Source: Panaeolus papilionaceus (taxonomy: Eukaryota; Basidiomycota; Agaricomycetes; Agaricales). From it: DNA of 64,000 nucleotides. Positions 48,166 to 60,704 of this stretch are shown in pieces (position 1 is the stretch's first letter; the number at the start of each line of letters is the position of its first letter). The translations under genes and the position numbers were made by a program. The notes under the pieces were generated by a model that was not told the origin of the DNA, did not search any database, and was given only the letters and a program-made list of their open reading frames with translations. The stretch covers positions 744,001-808,000 of the forward strand of contig JADNRZ010000010.1 of NCBI GenBank assembly GCA_015501605.1. Reading direction: 5' to 3'.

Positions 48166-50238
48166 CAAAAAGTGAAAATTGGATGTAGGCCAAGGCCCAA
48201 AAGCATTTGCTCACCTGCTAGTGCACCGCCCCGTATGATTACCAACGAGGTATACTCGCTTTAGTCTGTAAATAATGAATCCACAAGGTGGGGTTGTATT
48301 AACAAAAGGTTCAGCGTCAAGTCCAACGTTCGATCGACGGTGAACCAGACAGGTGCTGTCCAGAAAGGGAAGTAATTACCTAAAAGAGGCACCGAAACTC
48401 GAAGCCGCTTCGTTCGAAAGGTCAAGCGAGGGGAGATTTGCAGTGAAGGTGCTAACCATGGTCAAGAAAGGGGATGAAATGCATTCAAAGGCATTGGGAA
48501 TGAGCTTTATACCAGTGAGGCTCACAAAACGTCTTCTTTTGTTCAAGCACTCTGATCTTGCAAAAGGTGGATGTCAATGAACTTGAATCATCACACGCCA
48601 ATTTCTGACGGTGGTGATATCTTCACTAAATTCAGTACACCGTCACCATTTTGATGACCACAATCTTGGTTTACACCAAGAAAAAAAGTCTTAATTTATA
48701 CAACCACATGGCATTAAGCTCCCGACACTTTCTGAGGGCAAATTTGATTCAGGTAATCTTGCCAATTCAACGGCGAGCCAAGTAGGGGTGTGAGGCAATC
48801 AAGGTCACCGTCCTAGGTTGGAACTTAGATTGGCAATAAAGTCGAACGGTAAGCTGAATAGTTAATCTGGGAGCTAACAGTCTAGAAGATCTTCCTTCTA
48901 CCCCCTGCACGTTAGTCCATTACTCTTATGACCATGAAGCATACCGTTTGCCTCGGACTCCACCCCCAGGGAAAGGTTTCCATTTTACTTTGGAAAACTA
49001 TTGAATGTAGGTACTCCTTGGAAATAACTCATGGAACATCTACCTTGTAATATCTGCTCAGAATTGATGTGTACCGCGAAAGGCACCTTTACTTGGACAA
49101 TTCATTCGATTACCTTCCAAGGACATCCGAGGGACAACCTTTGTGCCTCATCGGTCAGGTCGGGAGCGCATAATGGCCATCCTGGAGTGTTTCTACTGGA
49201 GACTTCGACGTGCAAACATTTCTGTACTTCATGTCAAGCCATGTACTAAAGTGGGCTGGTTCTGTTCTCGTCGTTTCAGAGAATTTCGGGGTCAGGTCAC
49301 CGATCGCCAACCAAGTCTTGCACTCTGTCTACCGATTTCTGGGGTCAACCTTCCAACAGAAGCAGGGATGAATTATAAGGTAGAACCCGGAACTTAAAAC
49401 CCTTTGAATATGGATGCTATTCCCACCGTTGGAATTTGTTTGTGTAAGGAGGCAAGAATGGTCCAGTTCTGCCGAGCTACAGTCAACGGCCGCTGATCAA
49501 AGGCTGAAGACCGGTACTGCACAAAATTTCGCATATGCATTCCACGAAACCGGACGATTAGCCTTCATACATTTGATTATAAGCGTGCATGCATCATTTG
49601 AGCTCAGAACACGACCACAACTCCGTTGGCACGGTAAACCCTTGATCGTGTTCAAACCTGGCGCTAGCGTGAAAGACTAACGTTCAGTAAAATGATAAAA
49701 GCCTCTGTGCCAATAAGAGGGATATAGAACGATGCGATAATACACCATCTACCTTCGATCCCCGAATCGTACGGTGCAGGTTAAGTCGATGTGCCATGCG
49801 CTTAGCCCCCCGTAGAGCACGTAAAGAGGTTCAAATTGGGTCATAGGGATATCACCACGGAAATTGGATACCGTAGGAGGGATTGAGCAGACAGAATCGA
49901 TGCAACGACAGCAGATAGGAGCGATAGATGGTCGCAACGGCTCCCCTGTCCCGAGATAGTATTGCCCATGTCGTCCGGCAAAATCGGACGCCCAAACCCC
50001 AACCATCTCAGATATAATAGGATAACCAAGCAGAACAAGACAAGTAGGAAGGAGAAAATTATTTGGTTGAAGAAAGTGATTATCAATGTTAAGGTTCAAC
50101 ATTACCACCATAAAACGGAGGCGCACGACATCTGGAAGCGCTTTCGTGCGAGAAAAACCTAAGAGTAAACCTGAAAAACGGGATGAGATATCGTGCAAGG
50201 TCGTAATGATACAAAGTGCAGAGCCACAATTACAGAGA
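48166..50238. other. gene-poor spacer
   Basis: Promoter side of the prenyltransferase and 3' flank of ISY1. A minus-strand open frame at 49749-50198 has no domain, no conserved pattern and no clear gene context, so it is not annotated. Confidence 0.5.
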
Positions 50239-51426
50239 TCACTGTGTTTCCCCGAAATACTCTTCCACTAGAGCTTTCTTGCGAAGATTAAGTAGGACGT
50301 TCTCCATTTCGTCGTGCGAGGGTAGCTTTGGAGGTAAAAGGTGTTCCACATCAAGAAATGGAATGAAAGACGCGGCGACCTGAGCATGTAGTCGAGCAGC
50401 ATCCCCATTTGATGGCGCCTCCGAGGAAGGGATTGTAGCTGAATCTTGAGTCGTTTTGGGTTTTTTAGAGTCATCACCGCCATCCATATTCACATCTCCA
50501 TCTTCGTCATTGGCTTTCCGTTTGGAAGCTGACTGAGGCGGCTGTTGAGTCAGAGAGGACGGCGGCTGCGAAGAAGGTTCAGGTCGTGGAATTTTTGGGG
50601 TTGGTTCAGATGCAGGAAGACCAAGTGTCTCCCTAACATGATCACAATCTTCCTCCCATTCTATGAGAACGAGGTTAGTACTTCATTTCTGGTAAAGTAA
50701 GTAATAAGGCTTACTCTCATCCTCTGCTTCACGTTCGTAGTCTAGAACCTTGCTGTTGACTTCGTCTAGATCACCATAATAAGCAGGTCCTTGGTTCATG
50801 AATTTCTTGTAGTACGACACAGCTTCACTCTCCTCTTCCTCGTCCTTTTTACGACTTTCAAACAATTCACGGACACCAGGCAAATCTTTTGCTCGTCCAA
50901 AGTATCTAGACTCCCGTGAGTAATGCACATTTATTAAAAGAGTAAAAACTTACTTGTAACCTTTCGTCCCAGGGACCTCTTTGCCATCGTCATCCAACAT
51001 GGCAACATTCCTTCGGTAATTGGCTCCTCCAAGAGCTACAATCTGGTTTTCCCAATGTCTCTTTTCGCGCATAAGCTTATTGATTTCGTCGTTAAGATCT
51101 CGGACTTCATAGTCCGTCAAACCAGCTGGAGGAAATGATGGTTAAATGAATGTTTGTCATGGGGTAATTAGGGACATACCATCCTGAATCTTGGATACTT
51201 TTCGACTGATCTCTCTTAGAATTTCACCCCTCCATCTCTCACATTCCCTCAAGCTTTTGCATGCGCTAGCCATACGGGGACGGCGATCTGAGCGCGTTCC
51301 AAGACCCAACTCCGCTGCCTGGGCCTCGCGAAAGCGATAGAGCATGGATTGTGCTTTCTCCTCATTACGAGCCTAATAATAAATTCATAAGTACTTGCTT
51401 ACTCCTTGATAAATGATACATACCAT
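50239..51426 (-). CDS. ISY1: pre-mRNA-splicing factor Isy1
   Basis: Component of the Prp19/NTC-associated spliceosome that helps control the first catalytic step. The protein begins M-ARNEEKAQSMLYRFREAQ, the family signature, and continues with KSLRECERWRGEILREI, DLNDEINKLMREKRHWE, GGANYRRN, GYKYFGRAKDLPGVREL and YYGDLDEVNSKVLDYER. A fungal C-terminal extension rich in Pro/Ser/Gln includes KRKANDEDGD. The start ATG (51424-51426) is followed at once by an intron, so the first coding exon encodes only Met. Stop TGA is at 50239-50241. It is divergent from the methyltransferase gene at 51597. Confidence 0.92.
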
Positions 51427-51596
51427 GTTGTCAAAGAATTATAGTAATGTCGGGATGAAGGTCGTGCTCACACCTGGAATCGAAATTCGGTTGTTGAGTG
51501 AATGCTTTAACCAATTAAGACCAAATAACTGACCGCGACATTGAGTCAAACACAGCTATCGTCTTGCTTGCCATAAGCACCAATCTACATAGAACC
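51427..51596. promoter_or_regulatory. divergent promoter of ISY1 and the carnosine-methyltransferase homologue
   Basis: Only 170 bp separate the two ATGs, so both promoters must share this stretch. No TATA box is seen. Confidence 0.6.
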
Positions 51597-53388
51597 ATGC
51601 CTTACAATCCATCGGAGGCCGACGCAGCTGAAGGTGTTTATTTTTCGGATTCTGCCTTGAATTAAGTCTGAGTCTGCCAGAGGAAAAAAGCTTTGCTAAA
51701 GTGGTCAACACATTTCAAAACTACAGACAATATTCGGTACGACAATCTGGCTTATCGTCCGACATTTACTGATGTTAATCCTTAAATTTGTGGAACAGTT
51801 GGCAGCAAACTATCGACGCAGAAAGGATATTTATACATTGCCTAAAGCTGACCAGGAATTACTCTCTCGTTTGGGGTATAAACAGAAATTGGATGAAGTT
51901 GACAAGGCCATAGAAGCCAACGCTAAATTTCTATCTCTTATTGTCAAAGACGCCAATTTGTTTGGAGGGGATGACGATGACGACACTGTAGAAGCAGATG
52001 AGTCTTGTGCACCGGGGCCTACTCACAGTCACGGAGAAGGTACGGATGAACTGGCGGATGAACATAGTTCGTTTGGTCTTTACCATTACTCCGATAGGTT
52101 CCTCACATTCTCATGATCGCTCACACTCTCATGCGGATTCTGGAGGACATGGCCATACTCATAGTCATGGCAGTCACGGATCCCATGGATCTCATGGACC
52201 AAAACCTAATAAGCCATCAGAATTTGATATGGATAAACTCAGAAGTACATTAAAACAATTTGTTAGAGACTGGAGCGAAGAGGTGTGTGGACATGCTCAC
52301 GCTTTTTTAACATTCTAAATTTTATGCTACAGGGCAAAGAAGAACGCGAGGAATCGTACAAACCATTGAAGGACGCGTTGGTTCAACATTTCTCTTCTGT
52401 CCCAGAAGATAAAAGGTAACGTCGTGACACTGACAACTAACCTTTACTTACGATCCTAAAGGCGAGAACTGCGCGTTCTTGTTCCAGGCGCTGGGTTAGG
52501 CCGTTTGGCATACGATGTCGTCAAATTAGGTAGAAGCCTCACTTTTTGCTCCAAAAAAATGCGTCCTGAATCGAACGACAGGCTTTTCTTGCCAGGGAAA
52601 TGAATTTTCTCATTACATGCTCCTTGCTTCCCATTTTATTCTCAACAGGTAGATAACCAGGCTTCTGGGTTCAGATCGAAATTCGATAATAACTTTTTAC
52701 AGGACAGACAAGATTAAGGAGCATATCTTATATCCTTACGTGCACTCCTTCTCCAACGCTCCAAATAAGCAATCTATCCTTCAGGCTATTGCTATCCCAG
52801 ATGTGCTACCGTCAGATCTTCCACCGGGATCTAATTTCTCCTTGGTCGCTGGAGATTTCGAAGAGGTATACGGCACAGAGTCAGATCCAGACGAGCCTCA
52901 GTATGGAAAATGGAACGCTATCCTGACATGCTTCTTCATTGACACTGTACTGAAATCTTCTATTTTCTGTCTGATCTATACTAACATTCGCAACAGGCAA
53001 AGAATATTGTCAACTATTTGCGAATCATCCACGATATATTGGAACCAGGCGGTGTTTGGATCAACCTGGGCACGTTGAATTTTGCCTTCTAAGTTGAAAA
53101 AGCAGCTAATATCTACCGTATAGGACCTTTGTTGTGGCATTGGGAGAACAACCAATCAAATGATCCGTCTATTGAACTTGATCTGGAAGAAGTTAAACAG
53201 CTGGCTCACGAAATGGGCTTTGAAATTTCGGTATACCCTCACCGCCATTATTTTGTGGATGACTTCTTATTTTTGCTCTCCAGAACGAGAGGACTATCGA
53301 CGCGACCTACACAAATAACGCCCAAAGCATGCTCGGCTACACTTACAATTGCCAATTTTGGACCGCCACTAAAATTTCGCCCAGTTAA
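51597..53388 (+). CDS. CARNMT1: carnosine N-methyltransferase-type (N2227) SAM methyltransferase with His-rich insert
   Basis: SAM-dependent methyltransferase of the N2227/CARNMT1 family (yeast YNL092W is a relative). It starts MPYNPSEADAAE at 51597, followed by EEKSFAKVVNTFQNYRQYS across an intron and YRRRKDIYTLP. The family core is complete: RVLVPGAGLGRLAYDV (SAM loop), FSCQGNEFSHYMLL, DFEEVYG, ILTCFFIDTAKNI, EPGGVWINLGPLLWHW and the end QSMLGYTYNCQFWTA; TAA is at 53386-53388. Between the N-terminal helix and the SAM loop there is an unusual stretch with about 13 His (THSHGE, SHSHDRSHSH, HGHTHSHGSHGSHGSHG), encoded around 52008-52200. It resembles metal-binding loops of zinc transporters and is not part of the catalytic fold. 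In animals the enzyme makes anserine from carnosine; the fungal substrate is uncertain. Confidence 0.9.
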
Positions 53389-53489
53389 ATCCTTTGAGCT
53401 CTGACATTTCCCTTCGTTGTTCAATATTCACCATATGTCCACCCCCCCCACCACTCCACCCATTCATGTATTATATCATTCATGAGCGA

Positions 53490-55631
53490 TTAGCATGCTT
53501 CTTTTTCGTCCCTAAACACTTTCTCATCCTTCATCTGCAGTTTCTGTCTCCTCAACCTCTCACTATCCTTGATGCCAAATCCGTCCTTGAACACCATTTG
53601 CACCTCCTCCAAACTCAAGCCTGCCGTCTCTGGAAAGCATGCAAGCACGAACAACCATCCAAGTAAACAAAGTCCTGCGTAAAAGCCGAATGCCCCTGCT
53701 GGTGTGATCTCCGCCATGAGCGAAAGATAGGTTGAGCCGATAAGCAAATTTCCGGCCCAATTGGTTGCCGTTGAAAGAGAGGTCCCAATACCGCGTACTG
53801 ACAAAGGCAAAGTTAACTCCAGAGACTGTTATAACTTGGCGACACGATCCTTACCTTCTAATCCGAAGAGTTCTCCTTGCTGCCAGGGAACGTTCCCTAG
53901 GCCAGTTGCATATGATGCTACGAAGACGATCATGGACACAAGAACCAACGCCGACCAAGCAGTTGAGTACTGGGTCCCGTTGATCAGGTTTCCTCCTGTC
54001 TTTCTGGTCATGACTGAACACTCGTCAGGACCTGCACAGATTTTGATCTGAAAATGAAGCCACTCACAATGGAACGAAATGCTCGCAAGAACTAATCCGA
54101 AAATCATTCCTGGTGCGCTCCAAACCATGATTCTTCTCCTCCCGATCTTATCAATCCACTTGAGCGCGAAGAGAGTGAAGAGGAAGTTTGTGCCTGAGAT
54201 GATCAGACCAACTGCTGTAGGCTGGTCGAATCCGATTTCTTTAAACAGGGTCGCAGAATAGTACATCAGGGTATTGAAACCACAGAGCTGTTGGAATGCT
54301 TGCATGCCGCATCCCACAACTGTTCAGGGAAAAGGTAAGTGACCACACTCAAAGTTTACAGTCGAACAAAAGACGTACTGAGAGCTCTGCGATTGACAGG
54401 TGTGAATATCATTGATTTCATGCGCTGCGAGAACGTCGTGGTTTGTGTTATGTGTATACTTTGCTGAACTGCGGCCTGAAGGACTTTGACTTTGAGATCT
54501 ACTTCTTCGGGTTTTGCAAAGCTATAAATCTTGGACATGACAGCCCGGGCACCAGCTTTGTCACCCCTCCTGATGAGAATACGAGCTGGTGCGTGTTTGT
54601 TATTTTTACTCAACCTTGGAGGTACAGTCAACTCACGACTTTCAGGGAGGAAGAACAGCAGTACGGTCTGCACTCCTGCTGGGATAGCACCAAGGCCGAC
54701 CATCCATCTCCATCCTCCATGCAGATGGAAAAACGCAGCACCAATACCATATGCGATCACCTGTCCCAGTGTGATCATGACGACACTGTTGACGTTTGGC
54801 GGCACCAAAATTAGTCACCGGCTCTCGAAAAAATACAAACACCCACTTAAGCACAACCATCCGGCCGCGCAGGCGCGTCGGGGAGAGTTCCTGGATGTAC
54901 AGTGGCGCGATGCAGGCTGCGAGACCCACACCCACACCAATTAAAAACCGGCCTCCAATCTGAATGTACGGAATATTTTTAGCACACGCATCTTTTCCTA
55001 TATTACCCACTCTCCATTAGAAGCGGGACAAAGAGAACGAGACTGACCATGCTCCACACGGTATGACACACAGCTTGTGCAATGGCTCCCCCTATGAAAA
55101 TGACATCTGCAATACCAAGCACCGCTCTTCTGCCTGTCCAGTCTGACATGATGCCTGCTGCAAGTCCTCCAAGCAGGGCACCCAAGGTGGTTGCTGAAGT
55201 GATGAACTCCTGCACGCTGTAGTGAGAAGGGAGTTCTGGCGAACAGAAAGCACAGAAGATGCTGTACCTTTTGACCATTAGATAATGCCTCTGGCCCAAG
55301 ATCGGACCCAATCGTAACAAGAGCACCAGAAATGACACCGGTATCGTAACCTGTCTCAGGTTGACTTTTTAGTACTTGGCATGAAATTTATGGCACGATA
55401 CATACCGAAGAGCAGCCCAGAGATCGTCGAACACAATACGAGAATCCACACAAACCATGTCGTCTTCTCTTCTCCTTCAGCAACCACGGCCAGCTCATTG
55501 ATTTCTCCGGAATCGAAATTCAGTTCGTCAATGGAACTAATCGAAACCTGATTATCTCGCTTTTCAACTCCCTCCTTCTTCCCCTCAAACTTCGTGCTCT
55601 GTTCCTCTATGGAACCGTTCGTTAATGACAT
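53490..55631 (-). CDS. MFS sugar transporter, myo-inositol (ITR) type
   Basis: Twelve-helix major-facilitator permease of the sugar porter family. It starts MSLTNGSIEEQ at 55629-55631 with a cytoplasmic acidic N-terminus. Landmarks in order are LLFGYDTGVISGALV, DWTGRRAVLG, PLYIQELSPTRLRGR, LPESPRILI, GCGMQAFQQLCGFNTLMYYS, DKIGRRR, GNVPWQQGELFGLEVRGIGTS and FPETAGLSLEEVQ; TAA is at 53490-53492. NVPWQQGELF and PETAGLSLEEV are the forms usual in fungal inositol transporters rather than hexose carriers, so inositol-proton symport at the plasma membrane is the best guess. Substrate is not proven. It converges on the methyltransferase with a 101-bp gap. Confidence 0.85.
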
Positions 55632-57313
55632 GATAATCGCTTCCGGATCGTAACGTGTTTCGTATTCTTCTGTGAACCAATGACCCCAGATAACCTGAAG
55701 CTAGTGGATCAAGGTCCTTCAAAGCGATGAAATGAGCTCTGGTGAGAAACTAGGGGTGTCTGTGAGCGTGGGTTCTTGCATTGTTAGATGCAGTCTTTAT
55801 ATATGTGGCCCTCGCTGAATAGAAGCCTAGCGAAGAGAAGCACTCCAGAAACGACCAGGTTTGCACGGTTATGGTCCATGGCTCTAAGTAAAGGAGGAGG
55901 AAGGCCACGAGACCTCCCAAAAGACAAAAATAGATAAAAATAACTCACAATTTCGGCAACTCCACGCTTCCACCGCTACTGGTCCAGTATTGCGAATCTT
56001 TTTAGCCAATCTTCCAGGCGATAACGGGAGAATCTCAATTGAAAGGCAATAAGTGAAATACGTGCCTATGCAGAGGGAGAGGTAAGCATATGAGGGACAG
56101 GTGGGTTGTCTCCTGAGTCTTTTTGGAATGGGCTAAAGAATCATGAATTAAATTAAGGGTAAATTTTTTGGTGAACAAGTGGATCCTGATGGACGGCCAC
56201 GCACGACTGTAAGCCAATGACGAGTGCATTGTGCGATCTGCATTATGAGCTGGACATGTACTGGTTCGCTGTGGTTTGTGATCCGACCATCAACCCCACG
56301 CCCGATGCGCCAACCTCAATCACCTAAACGGATAACCCAGATTATGGAAGCTTGGCATTTTGAACTTGAAGTTTGTAACACCAGAACTTCATAATACACT
56401 TCTTAAATGATTATGCTAGTCGTTAAAAGGGACTCTTGTAAAAGCCAAGGGTCGGTGTCTTTAGACGGTGATTTGAGATCTGGTGGCGCCCATTAAGCGC
56501 CCAATAGGTGATCTCATTGGCCCTTGATGACATATGACGTAGCTTTACGCACAGTCATTTCCACTTCATATTATTGCATACAATAAATCAGTTGCAGTAG
56601 TATTCTACTGAGCAGTGTCGCAACTGCGGATTGCGCAAGATTTGTTCGAACGTACGTGCACCAATTGCAGAACAACATAAATGGACAGCGGCCGCAAGCG
56701 TCGTAACTTCAAGCAAGGGTTGCATCAGAACAATTGTGCCGATAAACTCTTGATATATCTGCGCGTGAGGATCCACGCAATATACGCAGAGTCATTCTCA
56801 GTAGCGGCCGCAGGCGCACTGCCTTCGGCGGGCTGAAGGCTGTGTCTGCGACTAACAGTCTCGCGTGGTTGGTGACTGACTCTTTCCAATCTATCACATC
56901 TAAAACGAGGAAGCTCTGCTGTGTTTATGTGCTTTGGACTGTTAAGAGCGTAAAATATGCTCACTGAGCCGTCATTGATGTCAATGACATCGCTTAGATG
57001 CGTGAAGCCCCTATGATTGTGATGGAAATACACCAGGATCACATATCAGAACCGACGATAAGACGCTCTAAGGATAATAATCAGACCATTTTTAACACCC
57101 ACAGACCCTGATTATCTACCGGATTGTATTGTCTTTGTGCGTAAAAACCCAGGGGGTTGACTGAATCCGAACGATCCCATCCTCGACCCCTGGGAATGTG
57201 CCGTCACGTGTCATGCCTTGTGGTTATCCCTGTCGCCCGACACAACTTAAGTTCGTACTACGACTATTGCTAAAGACTTGCTTCCTATTTTCTCCGTCCC
57301 AAGATCTGGCACA
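55632..57313. other. spacer between divergent transporter and deubiquitinase genes
   Basis: Promoter regions of both neighbours. Open frames on the minus strand at 56588-57042 have no recognisable domain. No gene is supported. Confidence 0.55.
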
Positions 57314-59858
57314 ATGAGCCACGCAACGCACGCAGGTGGTCATCAGCATTACCAAAATCATCATGCTCAAGCGCAGCCACCGAAACGACCTGCAACCATC
57401 ACGGAACTCGCGGAGCGTGCTATGATAGGTCTATGGGACGATACAAGAGATTTCAAGCTTTACCTACGACAAGCAGAACGATATCGGAAGCATGGAAAGG
57501 AATGCGCAAAGAGGGGCGATTACGAGGAGGCTTTCGTAGAGTTTGCACGCGCAGCCACCCTGGTACTCGAAAAGCTACCTTCACACAAGGATTATCACAC
57601 TGTACTGTCTGCGACACAAAGACACAACCTAGCATTGGTGTGTACAATTCTGCACCTGCTATATTGCAATACTGAGTGTGATACATGTGCTGTAGAACGG
57701 ACAGGACATTCTGGACAGTCTAAGTGATCTGAAGCCCACCCTGCTTGACCGGTATGACAAGTGGGTACAGAAACACGGAGATCCGCCTGACCAGGATCGT
57801 ACGCCTAATGCACGGACACAGAAGATTCCTAATGAGGATGATATTCGTGCTCACTCTCAAGCACAAGCACAGGCACAAGCTCGAGCACAGGCGCAGGCAT
57901 ATAGGGATTCCCGTGAGGAAGAAGAGCGTCGGGAGCGAGAACGGGAACAAGAAGCGAAGCATAGAGAAGAACAGCTAACACACGCTCGGATGCAGGAAGA
58001 GCTCGGAAAGTGGCAGACTCAACGAGCACAAGCGAGCGCGGAAGGCGCTAATCAATCTCGGCGGATAGCACCACCGACATCTGCTCTGCAGGATCTGACA
58101 TTCTCCAAGACGCCAATGCAGAACACTGGTTATGGAAGCGCAAGTACGATGGTTATTTCTGATGGTCAGGTGCAAGAGCAGATGGCGAGGCATCATCAAC
58201 AGCAGCAGCAACAAGAGATGAGGTCGAGAGAAGAGGAGATTATGAGGCAGAAACGAAGGCAGGAGCAACAAGAAGGTATTGCAAGGAGGCAGAGAGAGGC
58301 AGAGCTCGCGGAAAGACAGCAACGACAATCCTTTGGGACACACATGTCACCCTATCCGACAAATAATGTAGGATCGTCAACGCCTACACCGAGGTATCCT
58401 CATCCCCCCGTTCCTGCACCCCCACCATTGAACATGTCTACGACACCTCAACCACACTATCCAAAGCCCGGTCCTTCGCCTGTGGAATATCCCTCCCTCA
58501 CACCACGGCCTCCACCCCCTCAAACTCTAGATCAACAAAACGGTTACCATGAATCTCCATATGTTCCTATGGTCATGCCCCTGGAAAACCCATCGCGATA
58601 CGAGGCAGATTCAACCGATTCAGAAGCGCTTCACTACCACGATTACAGGAGGGGAAAACACAAAGCAATAGACCACCATAACAAATCTCCCCAGCGCAAC
58701 TTACGAGGGTAAGTGTAAAATTTACGCGTATAGACGAACCTGACTAACTGTTCTCCCAGCCCAGCGTTCTTCACACCGATTACCACCACTTCCCCAGCAC
58801 CCGACAGCGTCGGTCCAATACGGTATCCCAACCTGATGTCCCAGCATCAGCGATCGCAGGGCTACTATCCTTCCCTTGGCTCAATGTTCTCGGACAGTAC
58901 GGACAGACATGTCGCGTCATCTTCTGTGTTGTTTGGTGGTCCCTCCGATACGTCTTCCCTGCGATCTGCACCCCTACCTGCATACGGCTCTTCCAACGGA
59001 TCAAGCTATCCACGTCCACCAACCATTCCAGCAGAAATTCTACCACCTTCTGCTCCTCCAACCCAAGCGGAGATGGACCGCATCATTCGTGTGTCAGATC
59101 CCAAGAAAGAGCTGACGCCTCCGTTGAAGCAGGTTAATTTCCCGAGAGAATGTCTGCCGCGGTTCCTTGCGATTGCGAAGGTGAACACTGAGCTGAATAG
59201 GGAGACGTGTGGGTTGCTGCTTGGGAAGGATAAGGGACACAAGTACGCTGTTACAACCTTGTTGATACCTAAACAGCGGGCGACAAGCGATACATGCACA
59301 ATGGAAGAGGAGGAGCTTGTTTTGCAATTTACGGAGGAACGAAATTTAATTACTCTGGGATGGGTAGGTTTCTATAAACCTGTATCGCGAAGGTTGCTGA
59401 CTCGTCTTCCAGATCCACACTCACCCTTCACAGTCGTGTATGTGCTCCCATTTATTATTCAAACGTTATCGTGAATTAAAAACTCGATTCAGGTTTCATG
59501 TCCTCTGTGGACTTACACACCCACTCTGGTTTCCAGCGCATGCTCCCTGAATCGTTCGCAGTCGTCTGTGCACCAAAGTCGAACCCCAAGTACGCTGGAT
59601 TGGATTTAGTATCATTGTGCATGTTGCTAAAGTAACTTCTAGCTTTGGTATCTTCCGACTTACGGACCCTCCCGGATTGCAGATTATCCTTGACTGTACA
59701 GCGAAGGACGCATTCCACCCTCACCCCGATCAGCCTATCTACACGGTACATCCTTTACTATCGTTTTTTCATTCAAGACTTATGTTCTTTTTCAGGACGC
59801 CGATAAGGGACACGTGCAGATGAAGGATTCCTCGGTGGAAATTGTGGACCTGCGATGA
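57314..59858 (+). CDS. AMSH-type (STAMBP-like) JAMM deubiquitinase
   Basis: Zn-dependent deubiquitinase that trims Lys63-linked ubiquitin on endosomal cargo with ESCRT. It starts [13 protein letters not shown] at 57314. A USP8-dimer/MIT-like helical region follows ([39 protein letters not shown] in parts). Next is an Ala/Gln/Glu coiled coil ([24 protein letters not shown]) and a Pro-rich linker. The JAMM core has the upstream Glu in RETCGLLLG. The metal motif [14 protein letters not shown] is spliced from a short exon at about 59411-59439 and the next exon. It continues [14 protein letters not shown] and ends [12 protein letters not shown] at 59856-59858. The long linker makes it larger than animal AMSH. 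Confidence 0.9.
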
Positions 59859-60704
59859 GTCGCCCTCCCATCACTCTTCAAGCTTCATTGGTTAGGGCAC
59901 ATTTGTATCTTTACTTCATCCCAGAGATGGACCGTTATCGTTTGAGGTGGTCAATCTCTTCCTTTTCAATTCTATATCAAACCATATCTGGTTTGTCTAC
60001 GGTTTTATGACCTTCATCACGAGTCTTCACTTTGCTTTATTATTCTTGAATTCTGTTTGCTTTCGTTGATCTCCAGGCGCAAATCCGCTACCTTCTATCA
60101 GCAACCGACTCAGTGCAAATGACCCATAATCAATGCAGTACCCAATAGCAAGCTATGAATGTCCGTCCAATTCCCAATCTGATTATGCCTGGTCTGCTTA
60201 GCGATATCTGGGTTCTGTGTTTGGTGTTTCAGTCCATTGTCGCGCCATAATTTATTCCAAAATGTAAAATTCTATAACCTCAATTCACGATCAGCATTTT
60301 ATCTGCACAGTTATGGGTTGTTTTAACTTGCAGCTTAAACGGCTGATAGTTGTCAAACTGTATTTCTTACTACACCGGGTGAAATTGCTGAATGTGCACT
60401 ATCTTGGTTCATTAGCATTTATGATTTTAGTTCGTATTCAAGTCATTCCTAAAGTCAACAAGTTCAGGGACAAGAGAGAAAAATATTAGTGCCCACTCCA
60501 CTAGAATTATGAAATAAATAAGTATAAACAGAATTTCTAAGGTCCTTGTGGGGGTTGGTCTTTTGCGTAGCATCATTCAAGGGCCCGCTCTTCACACATT
60601 TCCTCCTCCTTTCCTCACCGCCATCGACCGCGAACAGCGACGGGGTTACCCATCGCCGACACGCTGAAAGGTTTCGCGACCACCACCTCGACCTCGACAC
60701 AATA
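59859..60704. other. intergenic region
   Basis: 3' flank of the deubiquitinase and promoter of the GT90 gene. No feature recognised. Confidence 0.6.

Noticed and set aside
49749..50198. 149-codon minus-strand open frame
   Set aside because: No domain, no signal peptide, no splice context and low-complexity surroundings; likely chance.
56588..57042. Minus-strand open frames before the deubiquitinase
   Set aside because: No recognisable protein pattern; position fits a promoter region.
57278..57313. Upstream extension of the deubiquitinase frame
   Set aside because: The codon at 57278 is TTG, not ATG; the first ATG is 57314 in a good context.
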